A stretch of 37,575 nt of DNA from Thiomonas sp. FB-6. GTDB lineage: Bacteria > Pseudomonadota > Gammaproteobacteria > Burkholderiales > Burkholderiaceae_C. The stretch spans positions 1 to 37,575 of the forward strand of contig NZ_KB898502.1 of assembly GCF_000377645.1 (NCBI RefSeq), in the 5' to 3' direction. The first letter of the stretch is position 1; the number at the start of each line of letters is the position of its first letter. Position numbers and translations under genes: made by a program. The notes beneath the pieces are model-generated. The model was not told the DNA's origin. It saw nothing but the letters and a program-made list of their open reading frames with translations, and ran no database searches. Shown piece by piece: positions 27,385 to 36,717 of the stretch.

Positions 27385-27867
27385 TCAGGCTCCGTCGGCG
27401 GGGGATGCGGGGCCGGCGCCCGCGGCCGGCACGGGGGCCTGCGCCGGGTGCTGCGGGCTCAGCACGCTGATCCAGCAGGCCTGGCCTCCGTCCTCGGGTC
27501 GGTTGCCCGGGCGGCAGCCGAGCAGCAGGTATTCGCGGCCATGGGCATGGCCGTGCCCGTGGGCCGCGTGCTCCTCGCGATGCGCGTCGCCGCCCACGAG
27601 GAAGACCTGGCCCGGCTGCAGGGGCTCGGACGTGACCACGCTGATGCTGCCGTCGGCCTGCTCGGCCACCTGCATGACCAGCAGGTCGTCGGCGCCGGCG
27701 GCGCCGGCCTGGCGCAGCGTGACGGGGCGCGGCCGGAAACTCCCGCGCGGATCCAGCAGCAAGGCCTCGACCTGGATGCGCAGGCTCAGCGGGTCGCGCC
27801 CGGGCACGGCGCTGCCCGAAGCGGCGCCTGCCGTTCCCGCCGGCGAGCGGATGGTGCTGTTTTTCAT
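27385..27867 (-). CDS. Hypothetical protein with a His-rich loop
   Basis: 160 residues, not recognised. A compact central part (LSLRIQVEALLLDPRG, VTLRQAGAAGADDLLVMQV, EPLQPGQVFLVGGD, EYLLLGCRPG, ACWISVL) suggests a small beta barrel; a PilZ-like fold is conceivable, but the canonical RxxxR and DxSxxG motifs are not seen. It is interrupted by HREEHAAHGHGHAHG, a stretch that could bind metal. The tail is Pro/Ala-rich and probably disordered. Start ATG 27867 is the first after the diguanylate cyclase stop (79-base gap). The FHA gene follows after four bases. Confidence 0.6.
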   Translation of the reverse strand: MKNSTIRSPAGTAGAASGSAVPGRDPLSLRIQVEALLLDPRGSFRPRPVTLRQAGAAGADDLLVMQVAEQADGSISVVTSEPLQPGQVFLVGGDAHREEHAAHGHGHAHGREYLLLGCRPGNRPEDGGQACWISVLSPQHPAQAPVPAAGAGPASPADGA

Positions 27868-27946
27868 CGCCCAGCGGCCCTTGGCTCGTTGGATCCGTGA
27901 TGGTTCATCGCGCGCGCCGCCTCTCGGCGATGCTCCCCCCTTGGCC

Positions 27947-29218
27947 TCACGGTGACACCCGATTGCGGCCGCCGCGCTTGGCTTCGTAAAGCGCGCGGTC
28001 GGCACGCTCCAGCAGGTCGGCGCTGCGCCGGTCCTCGGGCAGCGCATGGGCACAGCCGATGCTCACCGTCAGTCGCAGGCTCGATTCTGCATGAATGTGA
28101 AACGCGGTGGCCTCGACGGCCTGGCGGATGCGCTCGGCTAGGTGCCGCGCGCCGCCGGCGTCCGCCCCCTGCAGCATGAGCAGGAATTCCTCGCCGCCCA
28201 GGCGGCCGAACTGGTCCTCGCCGCGGCGCGAGCCGTGCACCGTGGCGACGAACTGGCGCAGCACCAGGTCGCCGGCGGCGTGGCCGTGGGTATCGTTGAT
28301 CTGCTTGAAGTGGTCCAGGTCCAGCAGCAGCACGGCCAGCGAGGACTGGGTGCGCCGGTCGCGCCGGCGCTCGAGTTCCTCGTCCAGCAGTTCCAGGATG
28401 CGGCGGCGCCCGTACAGGCCGGTGAGGTGGTCGCGGGTGGCCAGGCGTTCGAGCTCACGTTCCATGGCTTTGCGCTCGGAGATGTCGCGCCAGATGCCTT
28501 CGACCCCTGCGTACTGTCCGCGCTCGTCGCGCAGGGCCTGGGTACTGATGGAAATGTCGATGATCACGCCGTCCTTGCGGCGCATGCGTCCGGGGAAGTC
28601 GCGCACGAAACCGTGTTCGCGGATGGCCGCGACCAGCGCGTCGCGCTCGGCGGGGTCGGGGTAGAAGGCGGCGGCCGGCAGGCCGATGATCTCCTCGGCG
28701 CTGTAGCCGAGCACGTTCTTCACCGCGGGACAGACGTAGCGCGTGATGCCCTGCGCGTCGGTGCGGTAGAACACGTCCTGCATGGTGTCCATGATGCGCC
28801 GGAAGTCCTCGTCGGTGCGGCGCAGGCGCTGCTCCATGGCGGCGCGCTCGGTCATGTCCAGGCAGGTGGCAAGCACGCCATGCTCGCCATCGCAGTCGAC
28901 CGGGGCGCTGGTCATCACCAGCGTGAGTTCGTGGCCCTTGCAGTCGAACACGCGCACGCTGGTGGGCGGGTTGACGCCCTCGCCCGCCTCGGCGCGGCGC
29001 AGGCGCGCGAGCACGCGGTGGGCGTCCAGCGGATGCGCGAAATCCTGCACGCTGCGCCCGAGCAGTTCGCCCGCGGACCCGGCATTGAGCAGGCCGACCG
29101 CCGCGGCATTGACGTAGCGCAGGCGCTCGCCCACCACCACCAGCACGGGAGCCGCGAGCGCGTCGATCCATGCGGCCTGCGCGGGCAGCATGGAGGGAAT
29201 CGGCTTGGGGCTGGACAT
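27947..29218 (-). CDS. PAS-PAS diguanylate cyclase
   Basis: 423-residue soluble protein. Two PAS domains (about 15-130 and 135-260) are followed by a GGDEF domain with the active-site GGEEF at 341-345 and an intact inhibitory I-site RxxD (Arg332, Asp335) five residues before it. It should make c-di-GMP and be product-inhibited. No membrane segment or EAL domain. Start ATG 29218 (MSSPKP) is preferred; ATG 29287 or 29191 are possible and no strong ribosome site decides. First gene of the signalling operon, divergent from the GGDEF-EAL gene. Confidence 0.88.
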   Translation of the reverse strand: MSSPKPIPSMLPAQAAWIDALAAPVLVVVGERLRYVNAAAVGLLNAGSAGELLGRSVQDFAHPLDAHRVLARLRRAEAGEGVNPPTSVRVFDCKGHELTLVMTSAPVDCDGEHGVLATCLDMTERAAMEQRLRRTDEDFRRIMDTMQDVFYRTDAQGITRYVCPAVKNVLGYSAEEIIGLPAAAFYPDPAERDALVAAIREHGFVRDFPGRMRRKDGVIIDISISTQALRDERGQYAGVEGIWRDISERKAMERELERLATRDHLTGLYGRRRILELLDEELERRRDRRTQSSLAVLLLDLDHFKQINDTHGHAAGDLVLRQFVATVHGSRRGEDQFGRLGGEEFLLMLQGADAGGARHLAERIRQAVEATAFHIHAESSLRLTVSIGCAHALPEDRRSADLLERADRALYEAKRGGRNRVSP

Positions 29219-29287
29219 GGCGGACAAAGGCTGGGGCGTGGCGGCGGAAACCGAGGATTCGAGTGTAAAGGGGCCCCGTGGCGCCAC

Positions 29288-29326
29288 GCGTGACGGAATT
29301 CACGCTGCGGCGCGAATTCGGCGTGA
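29288..29326. repeat. Three GCGTGA/TCACGC hexamers in the divergent promoter region
   Basis: GCGTGA at 29288-29293, its reverse complement TCACGC at 29300-29305, and GCGTGA again at 29321-29326, with GAATTC flanking two of them. They lie in the 169-base space between the two divergent c-di-GMP genes and could be binding sites for a shared regulator. Short motifs in GC-rich DNA can recur by chance. Confidence 0.3.
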
Positions 29327-29387
29327 GCGCGACGCCGCGCGGATGCCTCTCGCGGGGCGGGTACCGTGTCGGGTACGCTGTACGGTC

Positions 29388-32300
29388 ATGACATCGCCCG
29401 CCCCCCGGACCCTGCTCGACGACGGCCCCATGCGCCGGCACAGCCTGCTGCCCTTCGCGGCGGTGCTGCTCACGCTGGTGTTGATCACGAGCTGGTTCCT
29501 GGTGGCGTCGTGGACCGAGCAGATGCGCAATCGGCGCGCGGAACTCGCGGAAACCGCGCAGATCGTGCAGGTGGCCGTGCAGAACCACCTGAACCGCTAC
29601 TCGCGCGGCCTGGCCTTCCTGGCCGCGCAGATCCGCTCGCGCGGCTGGCTCGGGCATGGGGACGACGACCTGGCGCAGGCCTTGCGGGATTTCCGGAGCA
29701 CGGAACCGAGCGTGGCCGAATTGACGGTGGTGGACTGGGACGGCAGCGCGCCCGCGGATCTGCGGGAGGTGCAGGCGCTGGCCCGCGCCCATCCGGGTTC
29801 CCTGCAGGTAGGGCGCCCCCTGCTCAGCGGCCCGGCACGCCGCGCGCTGGTGCCCATCGCCTGGGCCCAGGCGCCGGCCGGCGGGCATGCCGGCTTCATG
29901 GTGCTGGGCGCGCTGGACCAGAAGGCGGAAAACGCGATGTACCGTTCGTTGGTGCAGGAGGGGGCGAACCCCCATCTGACCTTCGGGGTGCTCGAGTCCG
30001 ACGGCTACCTGCTGGGGCGCTGGCCCCTGCCGCAGGCCGAGGACCTCAAGGCCTTCTACACCGAGCGCCGCACGGGCCTGATCATGCAGGCGCTGCAGCA
30101 CAACCCGGGACGGCACTGGATGCCGGCCGAGGGCACGGCCAACGCCGACCCCAGCGGGCGCGTCTACGTGGGCGCGCTGCACCGGCTGGACGGCTACTCC
30201 CTGGTGGCCTTCGTGGTGACTCCGCGCAGCGCGGTGGTGGCCGACTGGTGGAGCCGCGCGCGCCTGCCGCTGGCCGGCGCGCTGCTGCTGGCGCTGATGG
30301 TGGGGGTGCTGCTGCGGCGCGACCTGCTGCTGCAGCGCGACTGGCTGGGGCGCCTGCGCCTGCTGCTGCGCAGCAGCGAGCAGGCGCGCGACGAGCAGCG
30401 CAGGGACGCCGGCCTGTTCGCGCAGATCCTGGACAACCTTCCCGGCGGGCTGATCGTGTTCAACGCCGCGGGGCTGGTGCAGTACTGCAGCGCGGGCTTC
30501 GTGCGCATGACCGGCATCACCGTGCCGCCGCGCGAACTCCTGGGCAAGCCCTGGCGCGCCGTGTGGGCGTTGATCGAGCACATGCATGCCGGCGGGCGCA
30601 ATTCCCTGAACCAGGTGAAGATCCTGTTCAACGAACACCAGCCGGCGGTGGACGAGGTGTGGCTCAAGGACGGGCGGATTTTTCTGCGGCATTACACGCC
30701 GCTGCAGGGCACCGATCAGGAATCGGCGGGTGCGCTGTGGACCATCCAGGACGTGACCGAGCGCAAGCTGCAGGAGCAGCAGATCCGCGAACTGGCCGAA
30801 CGCGACTCGCTGACCGGGCTGAGCAACCGCGGCGCCTTCGAGAAACTCCTGGCCGAGACCCTGGAGCGGCGCGACGACGTGGCGCTGGGCATCGCCGACC
30901 TGGATGACTTCAAGGCCATCAACGACCGCTTCGGCCACGCCGCCGGCGACGCGCTGCTGGTGGAGGTGGCGGCGCGTCTGCGCGGGGCGCTGCGCCTGTC
31001 GCCGCAATCGCGCCAGGGGCGCGACAGCGACATCCTGGCGCGCATCGGCGGCGACGAGTTCGCGCTGCTGCTGCCGGTGGGCAAGGACCCGCGGCGCGCG
31101 CAGCGCATCGCCGAGCGCGTGATGGCGGCGCTGCGCCCGCCCATCGAGATCGAGGGCCAGATGCTGTCGGCGCGCCTGTCGCTGGGCCTGGCGCTGCGCA
31201 TCGGCAACGAGGACGCGCAGACCCTGATGCGCCAGGCGGACATCGCGCTGTACGCGGCGAAGGCTCGCGGACGCAACCAGGCCTGCCTGTTCGACCAGCA
31301 CATGCAGGCCGAGGTGGAGGCACGCCAGGGCTGGCTCAGCGCCATCGAGCGCGCGCTGGAACAGGGCCGGCTGCAGATGCACGTGCAGCCCATCCTGAGC
31401 GTGCCGCGCCAGCGCAACGGCCTGCCCGCGGTGAACCAGGTGGAAGGCCTTCTGCGCCTGCTGGACGAGGACGGGCGGCTGCACAACGCCGGCAAGTTCG
31501 AGCATGTGCTCGACGAGCCGCGCGTGGCCGTACCGGTGGGGCGCTGGGTGCTGGAGCAGGCGGCGCATTGGATCGAGCGCTGGCGCGCCCGCGGCGTCGA
31601 GCTGGGCATGAGCGTGAACATCAGCCCGCGGCATTTCCTGGGTCCGCATTTTCTCGACGACTTGCGCGAACTGCTGGGGCGCCACCCGCGCATGCGCCCC
31701 GGCAGTCTCACGCTGGAACTCACCGAGCACGGCGCGCTGCTGGACGGCGACGCCACGCGCCGGCGCGTGGAGGAATGCCACGGGCTGGGAGTGCAGGTCA
31801 GCCTGGACGACTTCGGCACCGGCAGCGCCTCGCTGACCCATCTGCAGGCCCTGGCCGTGTCCACCCTGAAAATCGAGCGACGCTTCGTCAAGGACCTGAT
31901 GCACGACGCGCGCGACCTGAGCATCGCCTACGGCATCCTGCGCACCGCGCAGCTCATGGGGGTGCGGGTGGTGGCCGAGGGCGTGGAAACCCCCGAGCTC
32001 GCGCGCGTGCTGGTGGCCATGGGCTGCCAGCACCTGCAGGGCTACGCCGTGGCGCGCCCGATGCCGGCGGCGCAGCTGCTGGAGTGGCTCGCCGACTGGC
32101 CGCAGCGCCTGGCCTGGAGCGCCGACCTGGGCAAGCCCGGCGGCCTCGGCCCCGACGGCATCGAGGCCATCGTCTCGGTGGGCACGATGCTGCGCCAGCT
32201 GATGCAGGGCGCGCTGGACGCCGAAACCGAGGCCCTGCTGCGCCAGCCCGACGCCGCGATGCGCTGCCCCATCGGCCAGTGGTGCCAGCACCATGCCGGG

Positions 32301-32516
32301 CGCTGGCGCCACCAGGCCCGCTTCGAGGATCTGGTGCAACGCCAGTCCGAGTTGTACGCACTGGTGCGGCGCTGGCTGGACGAGCCGCTGGCGCGCCCGG
32401 CACTGGAAGTGGAATTGCACATGGCCAGCGACGAACTGCGCGAACGCTTCTGGGCCCTGACCCTGCAGGGATCACCCGGCGGCGTGTTCGTGCTGCAGCC
32501 GCCCGAAGCCACCTGA
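29388..32516 (+). CDS. Membrane GGDEF-EAL (c-di-GMP synthase/phosphodiesterase) protein with C-terminal extension
   Basis: 1042 residues. One membrane segment near 20-40, a periplasmic sensor region to about 290, a second membrane segment near 294-310, then a PAS domain (about 340-460). The GGDEF domain has GGDEF at 554-558 with I-site RDSD (545-548). The EAL domain has EGL at 686, NISP, ELTE, DDFGTG with Asp807/808, LKIERRF, AEGVET and HLQGYAVARP, so catalytic residues for both activities look intact. The last 120 residues contain CPIGQWCQHH and resemble a CZB-type zinc module with some ligands replaced. Start ATG 29388; ATG 29430 (MRRHSLLPF) is an alternative. The SDR gene follows after 14 bases. 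Confidence 0.88.
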   Translation: MTSPAPRTLLDDGPMRRHSLLPFAAVLLTLVLITSWFLVASWTEQMRNRRAELAETAQIVQVAVQNHLNRYSRGLAFLAAQIRSRGWLGHGDDDLAQALRDFRSTEPSVAELTVVDWDGSAPADLREVQALARAHPGSLQVGRPLLSGPARRALVPIAWAQAPAGGHAGFMVLGALDQKAENAMYRSLVQEGANPHLTFGVLESDGYLLGRWPLPQAEDLKAFYTERRTGLIMQALQHNPGRHWMPAEGTANADPSGRVYVGALHRLDGYSLVAFVVTPRSAVVADWWSRARLPLAGALLLALMVGVLLRRDLLLQRDWLGRLRLLLRSSEQARDEQRRDAGLFAQILDNLPGGLIVFNAAGLVQYCSAGFVRMTGITVPPRELLGKPWRAVWALIEHMHAGGRNSLNQVKILFNEHQPAVDEVWLKDGRIFLRHYTPLQGTDQESAGALWTIQDVTERKLQEQQIRELAERDSLTGLSNRGAFEKLLAETLERRDDVALGIADLDDFKAINDRFGHAAGDALLVEVAARLRGALRLSPQSRQGRDSDILARIGGDEFALLLPVGKDPRRAQRIAERVMAALRPPIEIEGQMLSARLSLGLALRIGNEDAQTLMRQADIALYAAKARGRNQACLFDQHMQAEVEARQGWLSAIERALEQGRLQMHVQPILSVPRQRNGLPAVNQVEGLLRLLDEDGRLHNAGKFEHVLDEPRVAVPVGRWVLEQAAHWIERWRARGVELGMSVNISPRHFLGPHFLDDLRELLGRHPRMRPGSLTLELTEHGALLDGDATRRRVEECHGLGVQVSLDDFGTGSASLTHLQALAVSTLKIERRFVKDLMHDARDLSIAYGILRTAQLMGVRVVAEGVETPELARVLVAMGCQHLQGYAVARPMPAAQLLEWLADWPQRLAWSADLGKPGGLGPDGIEAIVSVGTMLRQLMQGALDAETEALLRQPDAAMRCPIGQWCQHHAGRWRHQARFEDLVQRQSELYALVRRWLDEPLARPALEVELHMASDELRERFWALTLQGSPGGVFVLQPPEAT

Positions 32517-32530
32517 AGGAGCCCTCGCCC

Positions 32531-33277
32531 ATGCAGACCTGCGCCATCGTCACCGGACACTCCCGCGGCCTGGGAGCCGCGATCCTGCGGGAGCTGCTGG
32601 GCCGCGGCATCGCCACGCTGGGGCTGGCGCGCGGCGCCTCGCGCACGCCCGTGGAGGCGCCGGCCGGGCTGTTCGAGGAACGCACGCTGGACCTGAGCGA
32701 CCCCACGGCGCTGCGCGCCTGGCTGGCCGGGCCGCAACTGGCGAACTGGGTGCTGGGGCGCCAGCGGGTGCTGCTGGTGAACAACGCGGGCACGCTGGAA
32801 CCCATGGGGCCGCTGCCCACGCAGGACCTGGCGGCGGTGGCCGACGCGGTGAACCTGAACGTGGGCGCTCCGCTGATGCTCAGCGCGGCGCTGTGCGCGG
32901 TGGACGGCGCGGACCAGGAACAGCGCATCGTGCACGTATCCAGCGGCGCCGCGCGCAGCCCCTACCCCGGATGGAGCATCTACTGCGCCACCAAGGCGGC
33001 GCTGGATCAGCACGCCCGCGCGGCCGCGCTGGACGCCACGCCGGGGCTGCGCATCTGCTCGCTGGCGCCGGGCGTGGTCGACACCTCCATGCAGGCGGCG
33101 CTGCGCAAGGTGGACCCCGCGCGTTTCCCGATGCGCGAACGCTTCGAGAAGCTGCAGCGCGAAGGCCAGCTGAGCAGCCCCGAGGACTGCGCGCGCCGCC
33201 TGGTGGACTACCTGCTCAGCGAGGGTTTCGGGCGGGACCCGGTGGCCGACCTGCGCAGCCTGGCGAGCGCAGCCTGA
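32531..33277 (+). CDS. Short-chain dehydrogenase/reductase (benzil/sepiapterin reductase-like)
   Basis: 248-residue classical SDR. NADP motif TGHSRGLG at the N-terminus, NNAG, catalytic Ser in HVSSGAARS, and YxxxK as YCATK; CSLAPGVVDTSM follows as in sepiapterin-reductase-like members. AAGGAG lies about 11 bases before the ATG, just after the GGDEF-EAL stop, so the two are probably co-transcribed. The substrate is unknown. It converges on copA with only 19 bases between stops. Confidence 0.87.
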   Translation: MQTCAIVTGHSRGLGAAILRELLGRGIATLGLARGASRTPVEAPAGLFEERTLDLSDPTALRAWLAGPQLANWVLGRQRVLLVNNAGTLEPMGPLPTQDLAAVADAVNLNVGAPLMLSAALCAVDGADQEQRIVHVSSGAARSPYPGWSIYCATKAALDQHARAAALDATPGLRICSLAPGVVDTSMQAALRKVDPARFPMRERFEKLQREGQLSSPEDCARRLVDYLLSEGFGRDPVADLRSLASAA

Positions 33278-33296
33278 GCGCCGCCGGGCGCGGGGC

Positions 33297-33512
33297 TCAG
33301 GCCGCCGCCTGCGCGGTGGCCGTGTAGCCGGCGCGGCGCACCGCGTCCACCAGAGCCTCCTTCGGCGCGTCGCCGCGCACTTCGGCGGCAGCCGCGTCGA
33401 GGCTGACCTGCGCCGACTCGACGCCGGGCACTGCCAGCAGCGCCTTGGTGACGCTGCCCACGCAATGCTGGCAGCTCATGCCCTCGATGGACAGGGTGGT
33501 GGATGGGCTCAT
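33297..33512 (-). CDS. Possible internally initiated CopZ-like copper chaperone (3' part of copA frame)
   Basis: Within the copA frame, an ATG at 33512 is preceded by AGAGGAG (core AGGAG, 33524-33520) at the ideal seven-base distance. Translation from there gives 71 residues: one HMA domain with GMSCQHC. CxHC is usual for free CopZ chaperones, while the two N-terminal HMA domains of the pump have CASC. Either the same DNA makes both the fused pump and a free chaperone, or a former copZ gene lost the stop that separated it from copA. Separate translation is inference. Confidence 0.5.
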   Translation of the reverse strand: MSPSTTLSIEGMSCQHCVGSVTKALLAVPGVESAQVSLDAAAAEVRGDAPKEALVDAVRRAGYTATAQAAA

Positions 33513-36128
33513 GGTGGAACTCCTCTCAGAGGGATGGGAAACCGTGGGCGTGGGCGTCGGGGTCGGCACGCGCGTGGGCGCGGGCTCCGGGGCCGGCGGC
33601 GCCGTGGCGGCAGCCGGCGCGCTCCAGGCGCGCAGGCCCCGCAGGCGCAGGCTGTTGCCCAGCACGAAAACGGAGGACAGGCCCATGGCGATGCCGGCCA
33701 GCATCGGGCTCATGAACAGGCCCCAGGGCGCGCCGGCTCCGGCCGCCACGGGAATCAGCAGCACGTTGTAGCCGAAGGCCCAGAACAGGTTGCCGCGGAT
33801 CGTGGCCATGGTGCGCGACGCGGCCCGCAGCGCGGCCACCAGCGCGCCGAGGTCGCCGCGGGTGAGGGTGACGTCGGCGGCCTGCATGGCGATGTCGGTG
33901 CCGCTGGCCAGGGCCATGCCCACGTCGGCCTGCGCCAGCGCCGGCGCGTCGTTGATGCCGTCGCCGACGAACAGCACCTTGCGGCCCTGCGCCTGCAGCG
34001 CGCGCACCACGTCGGCCTTGCCCTGCGGCAGCACCTCCGCGTGCACGGAGTCGATGCCCACGATGCGCGCCAGGGCCTGCGCCGCGCGGGTCGAATCGCC
34101 ACTGACCATGTGCACCGCCAGGCCCAGCTCGCGCAGCCCGGCCACCACGGCGGCGGACTCGGGGCGCGGCGGATCGGACACCGCGAGCACGCCCAGGGCC
34201 TGCGTGTCGCGCGCCGCGTACACCACCGTGGCGCCCTGTTCCAGCAGGCCGGTGGCGGCGTCGTCCAGCGCGCGCGGGTCCACGCCCAGTTGTTCCAGGT
34301 AGCGCCGCGTGCCCAGCGCGATCATGGCGCCGTCCACCCGGGCGCGCGCGCCGAAGCCGGCGCGGGCTTCGAATTGCGTCACCTCCGGCCAGGCCAGGCC
34401 GCGCTCGCGCGCGGCGGCCACCACCGCGAGGCCCAGCGGGTGCTCGGAGCCCGATTCCACCGCGGCCGCCACGCGCAGCAGATCCTGTTCGCCGACGCCT
34501 TCGCCCGGACGCAGGGCGGTGAGCCGGGGCTGGCCGCGCGTGAGCGTGCCGGTCTTGTCCAGCAGCACGGTGTCCACGTGCGACAGCGCCTCCAGCGCCT
34601 CGCCCTTGCGAAACAGCACGCCGAGTTCGGCGGCGCGGCCGGTGCCCACCATGATGGCCGCGGGCGTGGCCAGCCCCATCGCGCAGGGGCAGGCCACCAC
34701 CAGCACGGCCACCGCCGCGAGCAGCGCGTGGCTCAGCGCCGGAGCCGGTGCCAGCAGCATCCACGCGCCGAAACTCAGCAGGGCCACCAGCAGCACGGCC
34801 GGCGTGAACACGCGCACCACGCGGTCGGCCAGGCCCTGGATGGGCAGCTTGCCGCCCTGCGCCTGCTCCACCAGGCGGATGATCTGCGCCAGCATGGTGT
34901 CGGCGCCCACCGAGGTGGCGCGCACCACCAGCAGGCCCTGCTGGTTCACCGTGCCCGCGCGCACCGGGCTGCCGGGCTGCTTGTCCACCGGCATGGGCTC
35001 GCCGCTGAGCATGGATTCGTCGACGTGCGATGCGCCTTCCAGCACCTCGCCGTCCACCGGCAGGCGCTCGCCCGGGCGCACCACCACCTCGTCGCCGGGG
35101 CGCACCTGGCCGATGGGGACGTCGCGCTGTTCGCCGTCCACGCGCACCCGCGCGTCGCGCGCCTGCAGGCGCGCCAGCGAGCGGATGGCCTGGGAGGCGC
35201 GGCCCTTGGCCAGTTCCTCCAGGTACTTGCCGAACAGCACCGCGGCGATCACCACCGCCGCCGAGTCGAAATACACATGCCGCGAATGCGCCGGAAACCA
35301 GCCCGGCACCAGCAACACCACCATGCTGTACAGCCAGGACACGCCGGCGCCGGTGGCGACCAGGGAGTTCATATCCGGCGCCAGGTGGCGCCATGCCGTC
35401 CAGCCGCTGCGGAAGAACCTGCGCCCGGGCCCGGCCACCACCACCGTGGCCAGCACGGCCTGCAGCCAGTCGCTCGCCGAGCGGCCGCCCGGCAGGGGCA
35501 GCAGGCTGTCCAGCGCATGCGCGAAGCCCGGAAACAGCATGCCGCCCATGGCGATGGCCGCCACCGCGGCGCCGAGCGCGGCGGCCAGCCAGGCGTCGCG
35601 CCGCATGGAACGCAACTGTGCCTGCTTGTGCACATCGGCGTCGGCGGCGGCACGGGCGGCGTCGGCATCGCGCAGCCGCGCGCCGTAGCCGGCCTCGGCC
35701 ACGGCATCGAGCATCGCCTGCGCCTGCACGCTGGCGGGAAGGTAGCGCACCGAGGCCGTCTCGGCGGCCAGGTTGACCTCGGCACCGAGCACGCCCGGCA
35801 CGCCGCGCAGCGCGCGCTCGACCCGGCCCACGCAGGAGGCGCAGGTCATGCCCTGCACGTCCAGCATGAGCTCGGCGGTGCGCGCGGAATAGCCGCTGGC
35901 GTCGACCGCGTGGACCAGCGCTGCGGCGTCGAGGCGAGAGGGGTCGAAGCGCACCTGCGCGCGCTCGGTCGCCAGGTTCACGCTGGCCTGCACCCCGGGC
36001 AGCGCGTTGAGCGCGGATTCCACGCGGGAACTGCAGGAGGCGCAAGTCATGCCCTCCACGTCCAGCGCGAGTTCGCAACTGGGGCCGGCGGCGGGCGCCT
36101 CGCGGCTGGGGACGGCGGGTGCGTTCAT
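33297..36128 (-). CDS. copA: Cu(+)-exporting P-type ATPase with three metal-binding domains
   Basis: 943-residue P1B-type ATPase that pumps cytoplasmic Cu(I) out across the inner membrane. Two N-terminal HMA domains each have GMTCASC (Cys29/32 and Cys96/99). The core has LSGEP, the membrane copper site CPC (480-482), DKTGT (phosphorylated Asp524), [15 protein letters not shown], and the last-helix copper ligands in GYNVLLIP and GIAMGLSSV. Unusually, a Pro/Thr-rich linker (about 837-872) leads to a third HMA domain at the C-terminus with GMSCQHC (Cys886/889), a CopZ-type motif. Start ATG 36128 has GAGGAGG upstream and overlaps the cueR stop (ATGA). Confidence 0.95.
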   Translation of the reverse strand: MNAPAVPSREAPAAGPSCELALDVEGMTCASCSSRVESALNALPGVQASVNLATERAQVRFDPSRLDAAALVHAVDASGYSARTAELMLDVQGMTCASCVGRVERALRGVPGVLGAEVNLAAETASVRYLPASVQAQAMLDAVAEAGYGARLRDADAARAAADADVHKQAQLRSMRRDAWLAAALGAAVAAIAMGGMLFPGFAHALDSLLPLPGGRSASDWLQAVLATVVVAGPGRRFFRSGWTAWRHLAPDMNSLVATGAGVSWLYSMVVLLVPGWFPAHSRHVYFDSAAVVIAAVLFGKYLEELAKGRASQAIRSLARLQARDARVRVDGEQRDVPIGQVRPGDEVVVRPGERLPVDGEVLEGASHVDESMLSGEPMPVDKQPGSPVRAGTVNQQGLLVVRATSVGADTMLAQIIRLVEQAQGGKLPIQGLADRVVRVFTPAVLLVALLSFGAWMLLAPAPALSHALLAAVAVLVVACPCAMGLATPAAIMVGTGRAAELGVLFRKGEALEALSHVDTVLLDKTGTLTRGQPRLTALRPGEGVGEQDLLRVAAAVESGSEHPLGLAVVAAARERGLAWPEVTQFEARAGFGARARVDGAMIALGTRRYLEQLGVDPRALDDAATGLLEQGATVVYAARDTQALGVLAVSDPPRPESAAVVAGLRELGLAVHMVSGDSTRAAQALARIVGIDSVHAEVLPQGKADVVRALQAQGRKVLFVGDGINDAPALAQADVGMALASGTDIAMQAADVTLTRGDLGALVAALRAASRTMATIRGNLFWAFGYNVLLIPVAAGAGAPWGLFMSPMLAGIAMGLSSVFVLGNSLRLRGLRAWSAPAAATAPPAPEPAPTRVPTPTPTPTVSHPSERSSTMSPSTTLSIEGMSCQHCVGSVTKALLAVPGVESAQVSLDAAAAEVRGDAPKEALVDAVRRAGYTATAQAAA

Positions 36129-36547
36129 GACGGTTCCTCCTCGGAACACAGCGCGGCGAGGATGGGGCACTCGCCCAGCGCGCCGTGCCCCGGGCAGGCC
36201 TGGACCAGTTGCTCCAGGCCCCCGCGCAGGCGTTGCAGGTCGGCCATGCGCTGTTCGATCTGGCGCAGGCGCTGCTCGGCGACGGCGCGCACCTGCGCCA
36301 TGTCGCCCTCGCCCTGGCGATGCAGGTCCAGCAACTGGCGGATCTCCGGCAGGGAGAACCCCAGCGTCTGGGCACGCCGGATGAAGCGCAGGCGCTGCAG
36401 GGCCTGGGCGCCGTACAGGCGGTAATTGGACGGACTGCGCCGGCTGGGTTCGATCAGCCCCAGGCGCTCGTAGTGGCGCAGGGTCTCGGTGGCCAGCTCG
36501 GCGCGCTGGGCCAATTGGCCGATGGTGAAGTCGTTTCGGGCATCCAT
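36125..36547 (-). CDS. cueR: MerR-family copper-responsive regulator (CueR-like)
   Basis: 140-residue activator expected to switch on copA when Cu(I) rises. The N-terminal winged helix reads [20 protein letters not shown]. The dimerisation helix is followed by a metal loop with Cys118 and Cys127 ([10 protein letters not shown]), then Cys134. The position matching the zinc-specific Cys79 of ZntR is Met83, which favours monovalent copper. However, the loop spacing C-X8-C is that of ZntR rather than C-X7-C of E. coli CueR. Start ATG 36547 fits family length; upstream residues in the frame are unrelated. Overlaps copA by four bases. Confidence 0.85.
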   Translation of the reverse strand: MDARNDFTIGQLAQRAELATETLRHYERLGLIEPSRRSPSNYRLYGAQALQRLRFIRRAQTLGFSLPEIRQLLDLHRQGEGDMAQVRAVAEQRLRQIEQRMADLQRLRGGLEQLVQACPGHGALGECPILAALCSEEEPS

Positions 36548-36553
36548 GGGAGA

Positions 36554-36577
36554 AAGTTTACAGCCGGTTGTAAGCTT
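36554..36577. promoter_or_regulatory. Dyad operator before cueR-copA
   Basis: AAGTTTACA and TGTAAGCTT form a 9-base dyad with one mismatch around a 6-base centre, the size and symmetry of MerR-family operators. It lies only seven bases before the cueR ATG. A -35-like TTCAAG overlaps the upstream arm, but no good -10 fits the usual 19-base spacing without placing the transcript start at or after the ATG. Confidence 0.5.
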
Positions 36578-36717
36578 GAATCCTTGAGCTGGCGCAAATC
36601 CCTGCCACGAACATGGCATACTGCGCCTTGGGAACCCGTGGATTCCCGTAGGGCCCATGCCCGCCCCACGCCCGCCTCGATCCGCCCCGACGTCCGCCCG
36701 CCGCCCTCCCCGCTCCC

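Noticed and set aside
28455-32420. Minus-strand open frame of 1321 codons
   Set aside because: It is the antisense shadow of the GGDEF-EAL gene and the cyclase; the translation is His/Gln/Ala/Arg-rich without domains, an effect of high GC.
33465-36425. Plus-strand open frame of 986 codons
   Set aside because: Lies opposite copA, whose motifs are unmistakable; the shadow translation is low-complexity His/Arg/Gly.
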